This document shows, one piece after another, positions 38,370-48,388 of a stretch of 64,000 bases of DNA. The number at the start of each line of letters is the position of its first letter. Position 1 is the first letter of the stretch. The notes beneath the pieces are model-generated. The model was given only the letters and a program-made list of their open reading frames with translations. It was not told the DNA's origin and did not search any database. Source of the DNA: Peribacillus frigoritolerans (GTDB lineage: Bacteria > Bacillota > Bacilli > Bacillales > Bacillaceae); NCBI RefSeq assembly GCF_004358755.1, contig NZ_SMZY01000001.1:1362796-1426795 (forward strand), in the 5' to 3' direction. Both the position numbers and the translations under genes were made by a program.

Positions 38370-39164
38370 TCAGTTAAAAAACAGAAACAAGAAATGCATG
38401 ATCGGCAATACAAAGATCAGACTGTCAAAGCGATCCAAGATTCCCCCGTGTCCAGGCAGGATATGTCCTGAATCTTTTACTTGATAATGACGCTTTAACG
38501 CTGATTCGGCCAAATCCCCAATTTGTCCAAAAATGGACAGTAAAACAGTGATTAGTGTGATGCTGAAATAGGAGTCTGCAAAGGCAGTAAAAGATTGAAA
38601 GATCCATGCGATGATGACAGCGCAGAAGATTCCTCCAATAGATCCCTCAATCGTTTTGTTTGGACTTATTTCCGGCCACAGCTTTCTTTTACCTGCAGAT
38701 TTTCCGATAAAATAAGCGCCTGAATCTGTAGCCCAAATAATCAGCAGGGCATAAAAGATTGAATAAAGGCCAATGTTTCGCATTTCAATAAAATAAAAAA
38801 ATCCGATCCCGATGTACATGGTTGCTATAATGGTGAATCCTACATCGTCAAAGGAAAATCTGTTCTTTGTCATCACGGTATAACATAAGAAAAACAGGAC
38901 ACCAAGCAATGCAATTTCTATTTTAGTAATGCTGTATTCATCTAATAAGTTTATGTAGTTACTGGGGATTAATAGAACCCAAAGCAAGAATAAACTGAGC
39001 AGCCCCGGTACACTGTATATCGTAATTCGCTTCATCTTCAGCAGTTCATAAAGGGCGATGGAAGCTAATAAGTAGATAAAAATAGTAAAAGGAGCGCGTC
39101 CATAAATTACGGCCGGCAAAAAAACGGCCAAAGCGATTACGGCAGTTATGATTCTTTGTTTCAC
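38370..39164 (-). CDS. cdsA: Phosphatidate cytidylyltransferase
   Basis: Polytopic membrane enzyme of 264 aa that makes CDP-diacylglycerol for phospholipid synthesis. It contains about eight hydrophobic helices. The C-terminal signature reads SALKRHYQVKDSGH then LPGHGGILDRFDS near 215-245, with the catalytic Asp residues. The start is GTG at 39164 with GAGGGTGACAGA upstream. It lies between uppS and dxr as in most Firmicutes. Confidence 0.96.
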   Translation of the reverse strand: MKQRIITAVIALAVFLPAVIYGRAPFTIFIYLLASIALYELLKMKRITIYSVPGLLSLFLLWVLLIPSNYINLLDEYSITKIEIALLGVLFFLCYTVMTKNRFSFDDVGFTIIATMYIGIGFFYFIEMRNIGLYSIFYALLIIWATDSGAYFIGKSAGKRKLWPEISPNKTIEGSIGGIFCAVIIAWIFQSFTAFADSYFSITLITVLLSIFGQIGDLAESALKRHYQVKDSGHILPGHGGILDRFDSLIFVLPIMHFLFLFFN

Positions 39165-39179
39165 TCTGTCACCCTCATC

Positions 39180-39953
39180 TTATAAGCCGCCAAATCTTCG
39201 CCCTCTATGCTGGTATTCATCAATGGCTGCAAGTAAATGATCCTCGCTGAAGTCCGGCCAAAGCACGTCTGTAAAGACAAATTCAGAATATGCAAGCTGC
39301 CAGAGCATAAAATTGCTCAGCCTGATTTCTCCGCTTGTTCGAATCAGCAAATCCGGATCTCTCATGTCTTTTGTCATTAAGTATTGTGAAAACAATGCTT
39401 CATTAATGTCTTCAGGGCTGATGCTGCCCTTCTCAACGTCCTGCACAATTCCCTGAACCGCATGAATCATTTCGGCCCGGCTGCCATAATTAAGGGCGAA
39501 ATTCAGGATAAGACCATTATTATTTTTCGTATCTTCCTTTGCCTTTTGCACAGCGCGAAGTGTATGTTCTGGAATTTTTGATTCTTCTCCTATAATTCTC
39601 ACTTGCACATTTTCTTCTACAAGCTCAGGGAGGAATGTTCCCAAAAATTCTTCAGGCAGCTTCATCAAGTAATCTACTTCCGTTTTTGGTCTCTTCCAGT
39701 TCTCTGTAGAAAAAGCATACAAGGTTAAGGCTTTTACTCCTAGTTCATTAGAAAGCTTCGTTATTTTTCTGACAACTTTCATGCCTTCATGATGTCCGGC
39801 AATTCTGGGAAGAGCTCTTTTTTTAGCCCAGCGGCCATTTCCATCCATAATAATTGCAATATGTTCCGGAATTTCCCGTTGCAGAATTTCTTCTTTTGTC
39901 AATTCCGATTGCTCACGGTTAGGATTTCTCCATTTTTTCAGTTTGCCAAGCAT
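39180..39953 (-). CDS. uppS: Undecaprenyl pyrophosphate synthase
   Basis: cis-Prenyltransferase of 257 aa that makes C55 undecaprenyl diphosphate, the lipid carrier for wall synthesis. It shows the conserved MDGNGRWAKKR block at residues 36-46 with catalytic Asp37. The C-terminal LLIRTSGEIRLSNFMLWQ block binds diphosphate. It is the first gene of the uppS-cdsA-dxr-rasP set. The ATG at 39953 follows TGGAGGAATCAC. Its C-terminus (YQHRGRRFGG) is normal. Confidence 0.97.
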   Translation of the reverse strand: MLGKLKKWRNPNREQSELTKEEILQREIPEHIAIIMDGNGRWAKKRALPRIAGHHEGMKVVRKITKLSNELGVKALTLYAFSTENWKRPKTEVDYLMKLPEEFLGTFLPELVEENVQVRIIGEESKIPEHTLRAVQKAKEDTKNNNGLILNFALNYGSRAEMIHAVQGIVQDVEKGSISPEDINEALFSQYLMTKDMRDPDLLIRTSGEIRLSNFMLWQLAYSEFVFTDVLWPDFSEDHLLAAIDEYQHRGRRFGGL

Positions 39954-40011
39954 GTGATTCCTCCATCACCATTCTGCGGTCTCATATACTGCAACAATGT
40001 TAACAGTATTA

Positions 40012-40045
40012 ACAAAAAAACCCCCTGTAAACATTAGAGGGTCTT
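40012..40045 (-). terminator. Intrinsic terminator of frr
   Basis: Stem CCCTCT / AGGGGG (one G-U pair) with a 9-nt loop, then T7 on the minus strand. It lies 32 nt past the frr stop and ends the pyrH-frr unit before uppS. Confidence 0.85.
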
Positions 40046-40077
40046 TTAAGCACAATTCCATTGTACAGAGTTTTTTC

Positions 40078-40635
40078 TTAAACTTCCATGATTTCTTTTT
40101 CTTTATCTTTTGCAATTGCATCAATTTTGCTGATGAAATCATCTGTTGCTTTTTGAACATTGTCATTGTTGCTGCGAAGCTCATCTTCCGTAATTTCGCC
40201 ATTTTTTTCAAGCTTTTTCAAGTCGTCGTTTGCATCTCGGCGAATATTGCGGACAGCAACTTTTGCTTCTTCAGCATATTTTTTAACAAGCTTTGCAAGC
40301 TCTTTGCGTCGCTCCTCAGTAAGTGCAGGAATAGCAAGACGAATTAAAGATCCGTCATTTGTCGGGTTTAAACCAAGATCTGATTTTAAAATCGCTTTTT
40401 CAATTTCGCCTAAGACTGTTTTGTCATAAGGCTGGATTACAAGCAATCTTGCTTCAGGAATATTGATGGAAGCTAATTGATTTACAGGTGTTGGAGCACC
40501 GTAATAGTCTACAACGATTTTATCAAGCAATGATGCATTCGCACGTCCGGCACGGACAGTAGAAAGCTCTCTGTTAAATGCAGATACTGCTTTTTCCATT
40601 TTGTCTTTCGCTTGTGATAGCACTTGTTTTGCCAT
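40078..40635 (-). CDS. frr: Ribosome recycling factor
   Basis: 185-aa factor that with EF-G splits post-termination ribosomes. Three-helix bundle with family segments [16 protein letters not shown] at 25-40 and the [27 protein letters not shown] stretch (two blocks). Stop and start are tightly packed: pyrH ends 2 nt before the frr ATG, so the genes are coupled. Confidence 0.98.
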   Translation of the reverse strand: MAKQVLSQAKDKMEKAVSAFNRELSTVRAGRANASLLDKIVVDYYGAPTPVNQLASINIPEARLLVIQPYDKTVLGEIEKAILKSDLGLNPTNDGSLIRLAIPALTEERRKELAKLVKKYAEEAKVAVRNIRRDANDDLKKLEKNGEITEDELRSNNDNVQKATDDFISKIDAIAKDKEKEIMEV

Positions 40636-40637
40636 GA

Positions 40638-41360
40638 TTATTTCCCCCTTACAATAGTTCCGATATTTTCGCCTAATACCGCACGTTTAATATTTCCTTC
40701 TTCCATAACTGAGAAGACAATAAGCGGAATATCATTATCCATGCATAGTGATGAAGCAGTTGAATCCATTACTTCTAAACCTTCTTTTAAAACATCCAGA
40801 TAAGAAAGTGTTTCATATTTTACAGCTGTTGAGTCCTTTTTAGGATCGGCTGTATAAACTCCGTCGACATTGTTTTTAGCCATCAGAATGACATCAGCTT
40901 CAATTTCTGCAGCACGCAGTGCAGCTGTTGTGTCAGTAGAGAAATACGGATTTCCTGTACCGGCAGCAAAGATGACAACCCGTTTTTTCTCCAGGTGTCT
41001 GATTGCTTTTCTTCTTATGTACGGTTCAGCCACTTGACGCATCTCAATGGAAGTTTGAACGCGAGTTTGAATTCCAAACGTTTCAAGGCTGTCCTGAAGA
41101 GCAAGTGAATTCATAACAGTGGCGAGCATCCCCATATAGTCTGCTGTCGCACGGTCCATGCCCATCTCACTGCCGATTTTACCGCGCCAAATGTTTCCGC
41201 CGCCTACTACAACAGCAACCTCAACATCCAGTTCTGCAATTTCCTTTACTTGCTTAGCAATGGATTGAATAACGGCAGGCTTTATGCCAAAGCTGTCGTT
41301 TCCAGCCAAAGCTTCACCGCTTAATTTAAGTACAATACGATTATATTTAGGTTTGCTCAT
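40638..41360 (-). CDS. pyrH: UMP kinase
   Basis: Amino-acid-kinase-fold uridylate kinase of 240 aa, same length as in B. subtilis, which makes UDP and is allosterically controlled by UTP/GTP. It contains the KLSGEAL motif near 11-17, GGGNIWRG and the [17 protein letters not shown] block. The ATG at 41360 has GGAGG 5 nt upstream; the upstream in-frame ATG at 41372 overlaps that site. It follows the tsf terminator and leads into frr. Confidence 0.97.
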   Translation of the reverse strand: MSKPKYNRIVLKLSGEALAGNDSFGIKPAVIQSIAKQVKEIAELDVEVAVVVGGGNIWRGKIGSEMGMDRATADYMGMLATVMNSLALQDSLETFGIQTRVQTSIEMRQVAEPYIRRKAIRHLEKKRVVIFAAGTGNPYFSTDTTAALRAAEIEADVILMAKNNVDGVYTADPKKDSTAVKYETLSYLDVLKEGLEVMDSTASSLCMDNDIPLIVFSVMEEGNIKRAVLGENIGTIVRGK

Positions 41361-41410
41361 AATGACCTCCAAGTCTTTTCCAATAGATCTAAGTACCGTG
41401 TAAATGATTT

Positions 41411-41450
41411 TTTAAAAACAGGGAACACAGATGTGTGTTCCCTGTTTTTC
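41411..41450 (-). terminator. Intrinsic terminator of tsf
   Basis: 16-bp perfect stem AAAAACAGGGAACACA / TGTGTTCCCTGTTTTT with a 4-nt loop, plus more T on the minus-strand side. The flanking A and T runs make it potentially bidirectional. It separates rpsB-tsf from pyrH-frr. Confidence 0.92.
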
Positions 41451-41507
41451 ATTTACTCATTTCTGTCTTCTGCTAAAGTTTTGCTTCAGCAGGCGTAACA
41501 GACTTGA

Positions 41508-42389
41508 TTATTTTTTGACTTGGTTCATAACTTCTTCAGCGAAATTATCCTGGCGTTTTTCAATGCCTTCGCCAACTTCGTAGCGAGTAAAGCTCTTCAC
41601 TGAAGCGCCTTTAGATTCTACGAATTGTTTAACTTTTAAATCAGGGTTTTTAACGAAGCTTTGCTCAAGAAGGCAAATGTCTTCGAAGAATTTGCCAAGA
41701 CGGCCTTCTACCATTTTCTCAACGATGTTAGCAGGCTTGCCTTCGTTTAGAGCTTGCTGAGATAATACTTCGCGCTCGCGAGTTACTTCTTCTTCGCTTA
41801 CAGCGTCGCGTCCGATATATTTAGGGTTAACCGCAGCAACATGCATAGCAACATCTTTTGCAGTTTCTTCTTCAGTTGTTCCTTCAAGAACAGTTAATAC
41901 AGCAATGCGTCCGCCCATGTGCAGGTAAGCACCAAATGCGTCGCTGTCTGTTTTTGTTACAATTTCAAAGCGGCGAAGCGTGATTTTCTCACCAATTTTT
42001 GCGATTGCAGCGTTAATGAAATCAGCAACTGTTGATCCGTTGTCCATTGTTTGAGTCATAGCTTCATCAAGGTTTGCAGGTTTTTTAGCAAGCAAATGTG
42101 AAGCAAGTGCATCAAGAAGTTCTTTGAAGCCTTCGTTTTTAGCTACGAAGTCCGTTTCTGAGTTTACTTCAAGGATAACAGCTTCGTTGCCTTCAGACTT
42201 AACAAGTGCTAAGCCTTCTGCAGCAACGCGGTCTGCTTTTTTAGATGCAGAAGCGATTCCTTTTTCACGAAGGAAGTCGATTGCTTTTTCCATATCACCG
42301 TTTGTTTCTGTTAAAGCTTTTTTGCAGTCCATCATGCCTGCACCAGTTTTTTCGCGAAGTTCTTTTACCATTTGAGCAGTAATTGCCAT
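41508..42389 (-). CDS. tsf: Elongation factor Ts
   Basis: Nucleotide exchange factor of EF-Tu, 293 aa. The N-terminal UBA-like domain reads [26 protein letters not shown] in the first 26 residues (two blocks). The signature [11 protein letters not shown] lies near 79-89. Core domains and the coiled-coil follow. The ATG at 42389 gives the exact family start; extension to 42443 would cover an intergenic hairpin region. It is downstream of rpsB and shares its promoter or reads through the hairpins at 42484-42550. Confidence 0.98.
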   Translation of the reverse strand: MAITAQMVKELREKTGAGMMDCKKALTETNGDMEKAIDFLREKGIASASKKADRVAAEGLALVKSEGNEAVILEVNSETDFVAKNEGFKELLDALASHLLAKKPANLDEAMTQTMDNGSTVADFINAAIAKIGEKITLRRFEIVTKTDSDAFGAYLHMGGRIAVLTVLEGTTEEETAKDVAMHVAAVNPKYIGRDAVSEEEVTREREVLSQQALNEGKPANIVEKMVEGRLGKFFEDICLLEQSFVKNPDLKVKQFVESKGASVKSFTRYEVGEGIEKRQDNFAEEVMNQVKK

Positions 42390-42483
42390 GAGAGTTTTCC
42401 TCCTTATTATGTGGCCGTTTTCGGCGTTATGTATTGTTTTCATTCATAAATGAATGCTGTTTGCTTTTGCATTATAAAAGGAC

Positions 42484-42550
42484 GGCTCCTCCCGAAGAAT
42501 GGAGCCTCTTTAAAAAAGGTGATAAAAGGCATTCCCCTCTTATCACCTTT
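42484..42550 (-). terminator. Tandem hairpins between rpsB and tsf
   Basis: First hairpin: AAAGGTGATAA / TTATCACCTTT stem (42515-42550) with a 14-nt loop and T6 after it. Second: GGCTCC / GGAGCC (42484-42506) followed by GTCCTTTTATAAT. They can act as a partial terminator. A TATAAT just after the second may be a -10 for tsf but has no good -35. Confidence 0.75.
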
Positions 42551-42561
42551 ACTTTACCTAA

Positions 42562-43299
<738 letters not shown>

Positions 43300-43372
43300 T
43301 CATCTTTAGGCAAAACTGTTTTAAACAGCACCATTGCCCAAATCTATGGCGTGTGTATTAACACCAAAAATT

Positions 43373-43401
43373 AATATATCATAAGGATTGATCATAAGCA
43401 A
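43373..43401 (-). promoter_or_regulatory. Sigma-A promoter of rpsB-tsf
   Basis: Minus strand TTGCTT (43401-43396), 17-bp spacer, TATATT (43378-43373) with TG at the extended -10. It starts only about 12 bp after the swrB stop and would give a leader of about 105 nt, long enough for S2 autoregulation (inference). Confidence 0.65.
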
Positions 43402-43412
43402 GCAAAAATCGA

Positions 43413-43898
43413 CTAGTTTTGACGGAATTTAAGCAAAAGCTCAACTTCTGTTTTCCCTTTATTAAATTCTCTCGCTATTTCCTCAGAAGAAAACCCTTTT
43501 TGATAAAGGGAAATGATCTTTTCCTCTTCTGATTCGTGTTGACCTTTTTCCAATAGGTCTGATAACTCCGGCTGATCTTCATGGGCTATTCGGAGAACCG
43601 GAAATTCCGGATCTTCCGGTTTTGTCTCTGATTTTTCCGGGTGAGAGCTGTTTCTACCTATATTAATATCTTTCTGCTGAGCCATTTTCATTCCGGCTAT
43701 CAGTTTTTCATTCTCTTCCTTAAATTCAATCAAATAAGCTGCAAGCGACTGCTCTGCTTCTTCAAGCATGGCTGCTTGCTTTTCTTCTGATTGTTTAACT
43801 GATTGATATTTTAAAAATAAAAGGGCAATAAAATAAAAACCTGCAGCATGGAGAATCATGCTGATGATCAATAGAACGGCTGTCATATATTTGTTCAC
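43413..43898 (-). CDS. swrB: Swarming motility protein SwrB (YlxL)
   Basis: 161-aa protein that in B. subtilis activates flagellar type III export assembly and is needed for swarming. One N-terminal transmembrane helix (about 4-28) is followed by a Gln/Glu-rich coiled coil and a polar variable middle. The C-terminal ISLYQKGFSSEEIAREF segment looks like a small helix-turn-helix. Position right after sigD, the last gene of the fla/che operon, supports the call more than sequence identity does. Length is close to B. subtilis SwrB (167 aa). Confidence 0.8.
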   Translation of the reverse strand: MNKYMTAVLLIISMILHAAGFYFIALLFLKYQSVKQSEEKQAAMLEEAEQSLAAYLIEFKEENEKLIAGMKMAQQKDINIGRNSSHPEKSETKPEDPEFPVLRIAHEDQPELSDLLEKGQHESEEEKIISLYQKGFSSEEIAREFNKGKTEVELLLKFRQN

Positions 43899-43927
43899 TC
43901 ACTTGTTTTAAGACTTATGCTGATTCA

Positions 43928-44698
43928 TTATTGAATGATTTTTTCAAGTAAATTTCTTAATTTGAACAGCGCTTTCGAGTGAATTTGGGAAATGCGCGAT
44001 GTCGAAAGCCCCATCACTTGTCCGATTTCTGTAAGCGTCAGTTCTTCTTTATAAAATAAACTGACCACAAGCTGTTCTTTTTCAGAGAGGCCGATGATGA
44101 CTTCACTTAATTGCCGAATCAGCTCATCCTTCACGATTTTTTCCTCGGGAGAAATTGACTTCTCGTCTTTCAGAACCATTTTTGAATGGTGCTCCTGTTC
44201 ATCGTGCTCGTGATTTTGGTCGTCTATAGAAAGAACATTTGCAAAGAAACCCTCATTAATAATGTGTGTTACTTCTTCTTCTGACATTTCAAGGTCCTTT
44301 GCAACTTCGCGGGGCATCACATTCCGCAAATACTTTTGCTCAAGACGCTCTATACTCGCATCCACTTTTTTAGCTTTTTCTCTTGAGCTTCTCGGCAGCC
44401 AGTCTTCTTTTCTGAGACCGTCTAAAATGGCTCCTCTTATCCGGAATGAAGCATATGTTTCAAACTTCAGATCTCTTTTGTAGTCAAATTTTTCAAGGGC
44501 GTCATATAACCCGATCATTCCGATGCTCTTTAAATCCTCTTTATTCACTGATTTAGGCAGACTGACGGAGATGCGCTGCACATGATAGCTTACAAGCGGC
44601 ATGTATCTTTTAATCAGCGCATCGCACGCATCATTGTCGCGGAAGTGAATCCATTTGTCCCAATGCTCTTGTTCTTCGATTTTTGCTGCTTGTATCAT
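43928..44698 (-). CDS. sigD: RNA polymerase sigma-D (FliA/WhiG family)
   Basis: Sigma factor of 256 aa for late flagellar, chemotaxis and autolysin genes. Region 2 has the core-binding and -10 segments (SIGMIGLYDALEKFDYKRDL, FETYASFRIRGAILDGLR). Region 3 and a region 4 helix-turn-helix (LTEIGQVMGLSTSRISQIHSK) follow. It lies next to last in the operon. Distance from the operon promoter is known to limit SigD level and so the fraction of motile cells in B. subtilis. FlgM would be the anti-sigma factor; it is not in this window. Confidence 0.96.
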   Translation of the reverse strand: MIQAAKIEEQEHWDKWIHFRDNDACDALIKRYMPLVSYHVQRISVSLPKSVNKEDLKSIGMIGLYDALEKFDYKRDLKFETYASFRIRGAILDGLRKEDWLPRSSREKAKKVDASIERLEQKYLRNVMPREVAKDLEMSEEEVTHIINEGFFANVLSIDDQNHEHDEQEHHSKMVLKDEKSISPEEKIVKDELIRQLSEVIIGLSEKEQLVVSLFYKEELTLTEIGQVMGLSTSRISQIHSKALFKLRNLLEKIIQ

Positions 44699-44743
44699 TT
44701 TTCTCCCCTTTTGATTTGTGATTTTTAACTTCTGGTGTGTTTT

Positions 44744-45241
44744 TTATATCGTTTTAGATCCTTGATTCACCGTTCTTATATGCATCATGCAGGTAGCAGG
44801 ATCAAACTCGATTGTTCTCCCGCTGCTTCCCCCTACATCCATGCTTACAACGGGAATGTGCAATTGATGAAGCTGTTCGAGTATGGCTTCGACATTTCTT
44901 GGACCGATGCGCATCGTGCTGTTTGCAGACTGAAATTGAAACATTTGCGCACCGCCTGCAAGTTTTGCTTTTAACAAACCCCGGCGTCCTCCGCATGAAA
45001 TAATTTGTCTGATTAGTTCTTTGACTGCAGTGTCAGCATACTTAGATGGATTTTGTACACCTGACTTGGCGAGAGCTGAATCAGGAAGCATGACATGCAC
45101 CAATCCTGCTATTTTTCTGAACTCATCATAAAGAACAAGTCCTACACAAGAACCAAGGCCTGAAGTGCGAATCCACTTTGGCGGTTCTACGACATCTTTT
45201 TCAGCTATTCCGACTTTTACAATCTCCACTATTTGAGTCAT
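44744..45241 (-). CDS. cheD: Chemoreceptor glutamine deamidase CheD
   Basis: 165-aa deamidase that converts receptor Gln to Glu and binds CheC. The catalytic pair is Cys32 in [11 protein letters not shown] and His49 in GLVHVMLP, as in B. subtilis CheD. CheD and CheC form the adaptation module found in Gram-positive chemotaxis. The gene starts 4 nt after cheC ends. Confidence 0.95.
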   Translation of the reverse strand: MTQIVEIVKVGIAEKDVVEPPKWIRTSGLGSCVGLVLYDEFRKIAGLVHVMLPDSALAKSGVQNPSKYADTAVKELIRQIISCGGRRGLLKAKLAGGAQMFQFQSANSTMRIGPRNVEAILEQLHQLHIPVVSMDVGGSSGRTIEFDPATCMMHIRTVNQGSKTI

Positions 45242-45245
45242 GCTG

Positions 45246-45875
45246 TTATACCCCTATTGATTTGAAGAGTTTGTCAAAAGAGTCCGGGTCCGGCATCAGG
45301 AAAAAATGACCTTGGATCACTTCTGTGCTCTCATCGCCGCTCTCTTGGATAGCTGTATCAATGACAATAGCGTAATCGCTCACATGCGAGAGCTCAATCA
45401 GCCCATGTGTAATGACGGCTGCGAACATATCAATGGAAAGGCCTGGAACTGATGGATAAAGCCTGAGACCTGTAAAGTCTGACAATGCAGTCAAATAAGA
45501 TCCCGTCACGATATTTCCAAGCTCTTTAAGGGCAGAGGTTCCGATTTCTTCCTGTTCAATATTTTCTATGTTAAACCCTGGATCCTTCGTCAAATTCCGG
45601 ATGAATCTTTCAGCCTGTTCAAGGGATAAGATAAAATACATGGAACCCGGCAGGTCCCCTTCAATTCTTAAATAAAGGCCAGCCACAGCCATTTCCGGTC
45701 CGCCTAAACGTTCTGTAAGCTCATTAAATGAAAGCAGGCTGACATCAGGAATCTTCATTTCAATTCTTTTATTTAAAAGAGCCGAAAGAGCTGTAGCCGA
45801 ATGACCGGCTCCTATATTGCCCGCTTCTTTTAAAAGATCCAAATGCAGAGCTGTAAGCTGATTAAAATCATTCAT
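45246..45875 (-). CDS. cheC: CheY-P phosphatase CheC
   Basis: 209-aa CheY-phosphate phosphatase whose activity is stimulated by CheD. It has two phosphatase half-sites, [16 protein letters not shown] near 15-30 and [16 protein letters not shown] near 114-129, each with the Glu-x2-Asn pair. It shares the fold with FliY and CheX. The order cheW-cheC-cheD-sigD is as in B. subtilis. Confidence 0.95.
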   Translation of the reverse strand: MNDFNQLTALHLDLLKEAGNIGAGHSATALSALLNKRIEMKIPDVSLLSFNELTERLGGPEMAVAGLYLRIEGDLPGSMYFILSLEQAERFIRNLTKDPGFNIENIEQEEIGTSALKELGNIVTGSYLTALSDFTGLRLYPSVPGLSIDMFAAVITHGLIELSHVSDYAIVIDTAIQESGDESTEVIQGHFFLMPDPDSFDKLFKSIGV

Positions 45876-45886
45876 ACATAAGAACC

Positions 45887-46348
45887 TTAAGATTGAAGGG
45901 CAAACGTTTTGTCTGCTGCCAATACTTTATTCAAATCAAGAATGATCATCAGGCGTCTGCCGATTTTAGCAATACCTTCTACATAGTCTGCCTCTACTGC
46001 ACCGACAACCTCTGGAGCAGATTCCACTTCATCCAATGCCAAATCAATGACATCATTAGCGGCATCGACGATCAATCCGACCTCAAATTGATCTAAAGAA
46101 GCAACAATGATCCTCGTGCTATCAGTAAATGGCTTCTGCTCCAGATTAAATCTTGTGCGCAAATCAATAATTGGCGTGACAATCCCTCTTAAATTGATAA
46201 CACCTTTAACAAAAGGCTCTGTCCCGGGAACACGTGTAAAGGTCTGTATTTTTTCAATAGAACGCACTTTATCGACTGAAATACCGTATTCTTCGTGATT
46301 TAATTGAAAAACAATCATTTTCATCTGTTTTTTGATTGTATCCGTCAT
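45887..46348 (-). CDS. cheW: Chemotaxis coupling protein CheW
   Basis: 153-aa SH3-like adaptor that links receptors to the CheA P5 domain. It shows the family segments EYGISVDKVRSIEKI at 17-31, GVINLRGIVTPIIDLR near 49-64 and VGLIVDAANDVI. It lies between cheA and cheC with short gaps. No receiver domain is attached, so it is CheW and not CheV. Confidence 0.96.
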   Translation of the reverse strand: MTDTIKKQMKMIVFQLNHEEYGISVDKVRSIEKIQTFTRVPGTEPFVKGVINLRGIVTPIIDLRTRFNLEQKPFTDSTRIIVASLDQFEVGLIVDAANDVIDLALDEVESAPEVVGAVEADYVEGIAKIGRRLMIILDLNKVLAADKTFALQS

Positions 46349-46375
46349 TTCTACATCCCCTATTCGGTAAATAAA

Positions 46376-48373
46376 CTATTTGATAAGAGCGTTGCAATCT
46401 ATGATTAATGCCACTTGTCCATCGCCGAGAATCGTTGCACCGGATACAGCAAAAACGGAGTTCAGGTAATGTCCCAGTGACTTTAGAACAATTTCCTGCT
46501 GGCCAATAAACGAACTCACTGTCAGTGCAGCCGTTTTGTCTCCTTTTTTTACAATAACAATTGCAAGATGTGAGTCTTCTTCTTTTTCAGCCGGCACTTC
46601 AAAAACTTCTGTAAGGGAGATAAGCGGGACAATTCTGCCTCTGAAGTCAATGACTTTCTGATTATGTGCACTCATGACTTCATCTTTGCTGATCACGGCC
46701 GTTTCAATGATTGAAGATATCGGAATAGCAAATGTTTCATTCGCAAGCTTGACAAGCATGACAGATATGATAGACAGCGTGAGGGGAAGCTGAATGGAAA
46801 ATAGGGAACCTGCACATTCTCTCGAATCGATCGAAATCGAACCTCCAAGAGCTTCAATGGTGTTTTTGACTACATCAAGTCCCACTCCTCTACCGGATAT
46901 GTCTGATATCGTTTCTGCTGTAGAAAACCCGGAAGAGAAAATCAATTCATATACCTGCTTATCAGAAAGTGCCTCAGCCATTTTTTCTGATACAATCGCT
47001 CTGTCAATCGCTTTCTTTAATACTCTTTCTCTGCTGATGCCATTTCCGTCATCTTCAATCTCAATGAAGACATAATTTCCGCTGTGATAAGCTCTAAGGA
47101 CAACTTTGCCCTCTTCGCGCTTTCCGTGCTTAAGGCGCGTTTCAGGCGATTCAATTCCATGATCAATGGCATTCCTTAAAAGATGTACGAGCGGGTCTCC
47201 GATTTCGTCAATAACAGTCCGGTCAAGCTCCGTTTCAGCACCGTTTATCTCAAGATTGATTTTTTTATTTAAGTCTTTAGCAAGCTGTCTGATCATGCGG
47301 GGAAAACGGTTGAAAACCGTCTCAACAGGGACCATTCTCATGTTCAGGATAATCGTTTGAAGATCTCCTGATATACGCGACATATGCTCCACTGTTTCAT
47401 TTAGCTCGTTATTTTTCAGCTGCTTTGAGATCTGCTCAAGCCTTCCTCTGTCAATCACAAGTTCTTCAAAAAGATTCATTAGGCTGTCAAGTCTGTCAAT
47501 ATTCACGCGGATCGTTTTTGAGCTTGCTTGAACGGCTCCTTTAGAAACAGCTGCTTCATCTTTTGCAGCTGCCTGCTCTGAATTTGCAGCACTTTCATTT
47601 TGACCAGGTTCTTTTTCTATCAATCTTTCATCAATCGAAAGCGGAGAAACCTCAACAGACTGAATTTCAGAAACCTTCATGATTTGTCTTTCTATTTCAT
47701 TTGCAGATTCCTTAGTGACAAAAGCGAGCTGAAATTGCCGATCAAATTTTTCTTCTTCAAGCAAATCAACTGAAGGAACAGATTTTATGACTTCTCCTAG
47801 CTTTTCAGCTATTTCAAAAACCATAAAAACACGCGCTGCCTTCAAGAGACAATCTTCTCTTAATCGAATCGTCAGTTCATATGTATGAAAGCCCTGCTCT
47901 TTTGACTGCTGCAGAACAGTCCGCTCAAAATCATCGAATTCTTTCATAGTTGTGAGGAATGATTCTTCGACTGTATGTTCCATTTTCTCAGGTTCACCCG
48001 TTTCAATCTTTTTCAGCTTGGCAATCACGCTGCTAACATCTTTCTTTCCGTCTCCGCCTTCCGCAATGGATAAAACCATTACTTCAAGGTCATCAACAGC
48101 CTGAAAGACGGCATCAAGCAGGACATCGGATACTTGCAGGTTCTTATTGCGGATAGCATCAAGCACGTTTTCCATCTGGTGGGTCAAATTAGCTAAATCA
48201 CTGTACCCCATCGTCGCACTCATGCCTTTTAATGTGTGGGCTGAACGGAAAATTTCATTAACGATGAATAAATCTGCAGGGTTTTTCTCCAGTTCCAGCA
48301 GCTTTTCATTACAAGACTGCAAATGTTCTTTACTTTCTTCAATGAAGACCTCTAAGTATTGACTCATATCCAT
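46376..48373 (-). CDS. cheA: Chemotaxis sensor histidine kinase CheA
   Basis: Class II histidine kinase of 665 aa. The P1 Hpt domain has the phospho-accepting His46 in SAHTLKGMS. A P2 CheY/CheB-docking region (about 150-255) precedes a Glu/Ala linker. P3 is the dimerisation hairpin, and P4 the ATPase with N-box HLLRNAIDHGIE and G1 EDDGNGISRE / G2 GRGVGLDVVKN. P5 (about 530-665) is the CheW-like domain. Signalling is inverted relative to E. coli in Bacillus (attractant activates). Confidence 0.97.
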   Translation of the reverse strand: MDMSQYLEVFIEESKEHLQSCNEKLLELEKNPADLFIVNEIFRSAHTLKGMSATMGYSDLANLTHQMENVLDAIRNKNLQVSDVLLDAVFQAVDDLEVMVLSIAEGGDGKKDVSSVIAKLKKIETGEPEKMEHTVEESFLTTMKEFDDFERTVLQQSKEQGFHTYELTIRLREDCLLKAARVFMVFEIAEKLGEVIKSVPSVDLLEEEKFDRQFQLAFVTKESANEIERQIMKVSEIQSVEVSPLSIDERLIEKEPGQNESAANSEQAAAKDEAAVSKGAVQASSKTIRVNIDRLDSLMNLFEELVIDRGRLEQISKQLKNNELNETVEHMSRISGDLQTIILNMRMVPVETVFNRFPRMIRQLAKDLNKKINLEINGAETELDRTVIDEIGDPLVHLLRNAIDHGIESPETRLKHGKREEGKVVLRAYHSGNYVFIEIEDDGNGISRERVLKKAIDRAIVSEKMAEALSDKQVYELIFSSGFSTAETISDISGRGVGLDVVKNTIEALGGSISIDSRECAGSLFSIQLPLTLSIISVMLVKLANETFAIPISSIIETAVISKDEVMSAHNQKVIDFRGRIVPLISLTEVFEVPAEKEEDSHLAIVIVKKGDKTAALTVSSFIGQQEIVLKSLGHYLNSVFAVSGATILGDGQVALIIDCNALIK

Positions 48374-48388
48374 TTAAGTTTACTCCCC

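Noticed and set aside
39966-40211. Minus-strand 81-codon frame between frr and uppS
   Set aside because: Overlaps frr out of frame and spans its terminator; Met/Lys-rich low-complexity sequence.
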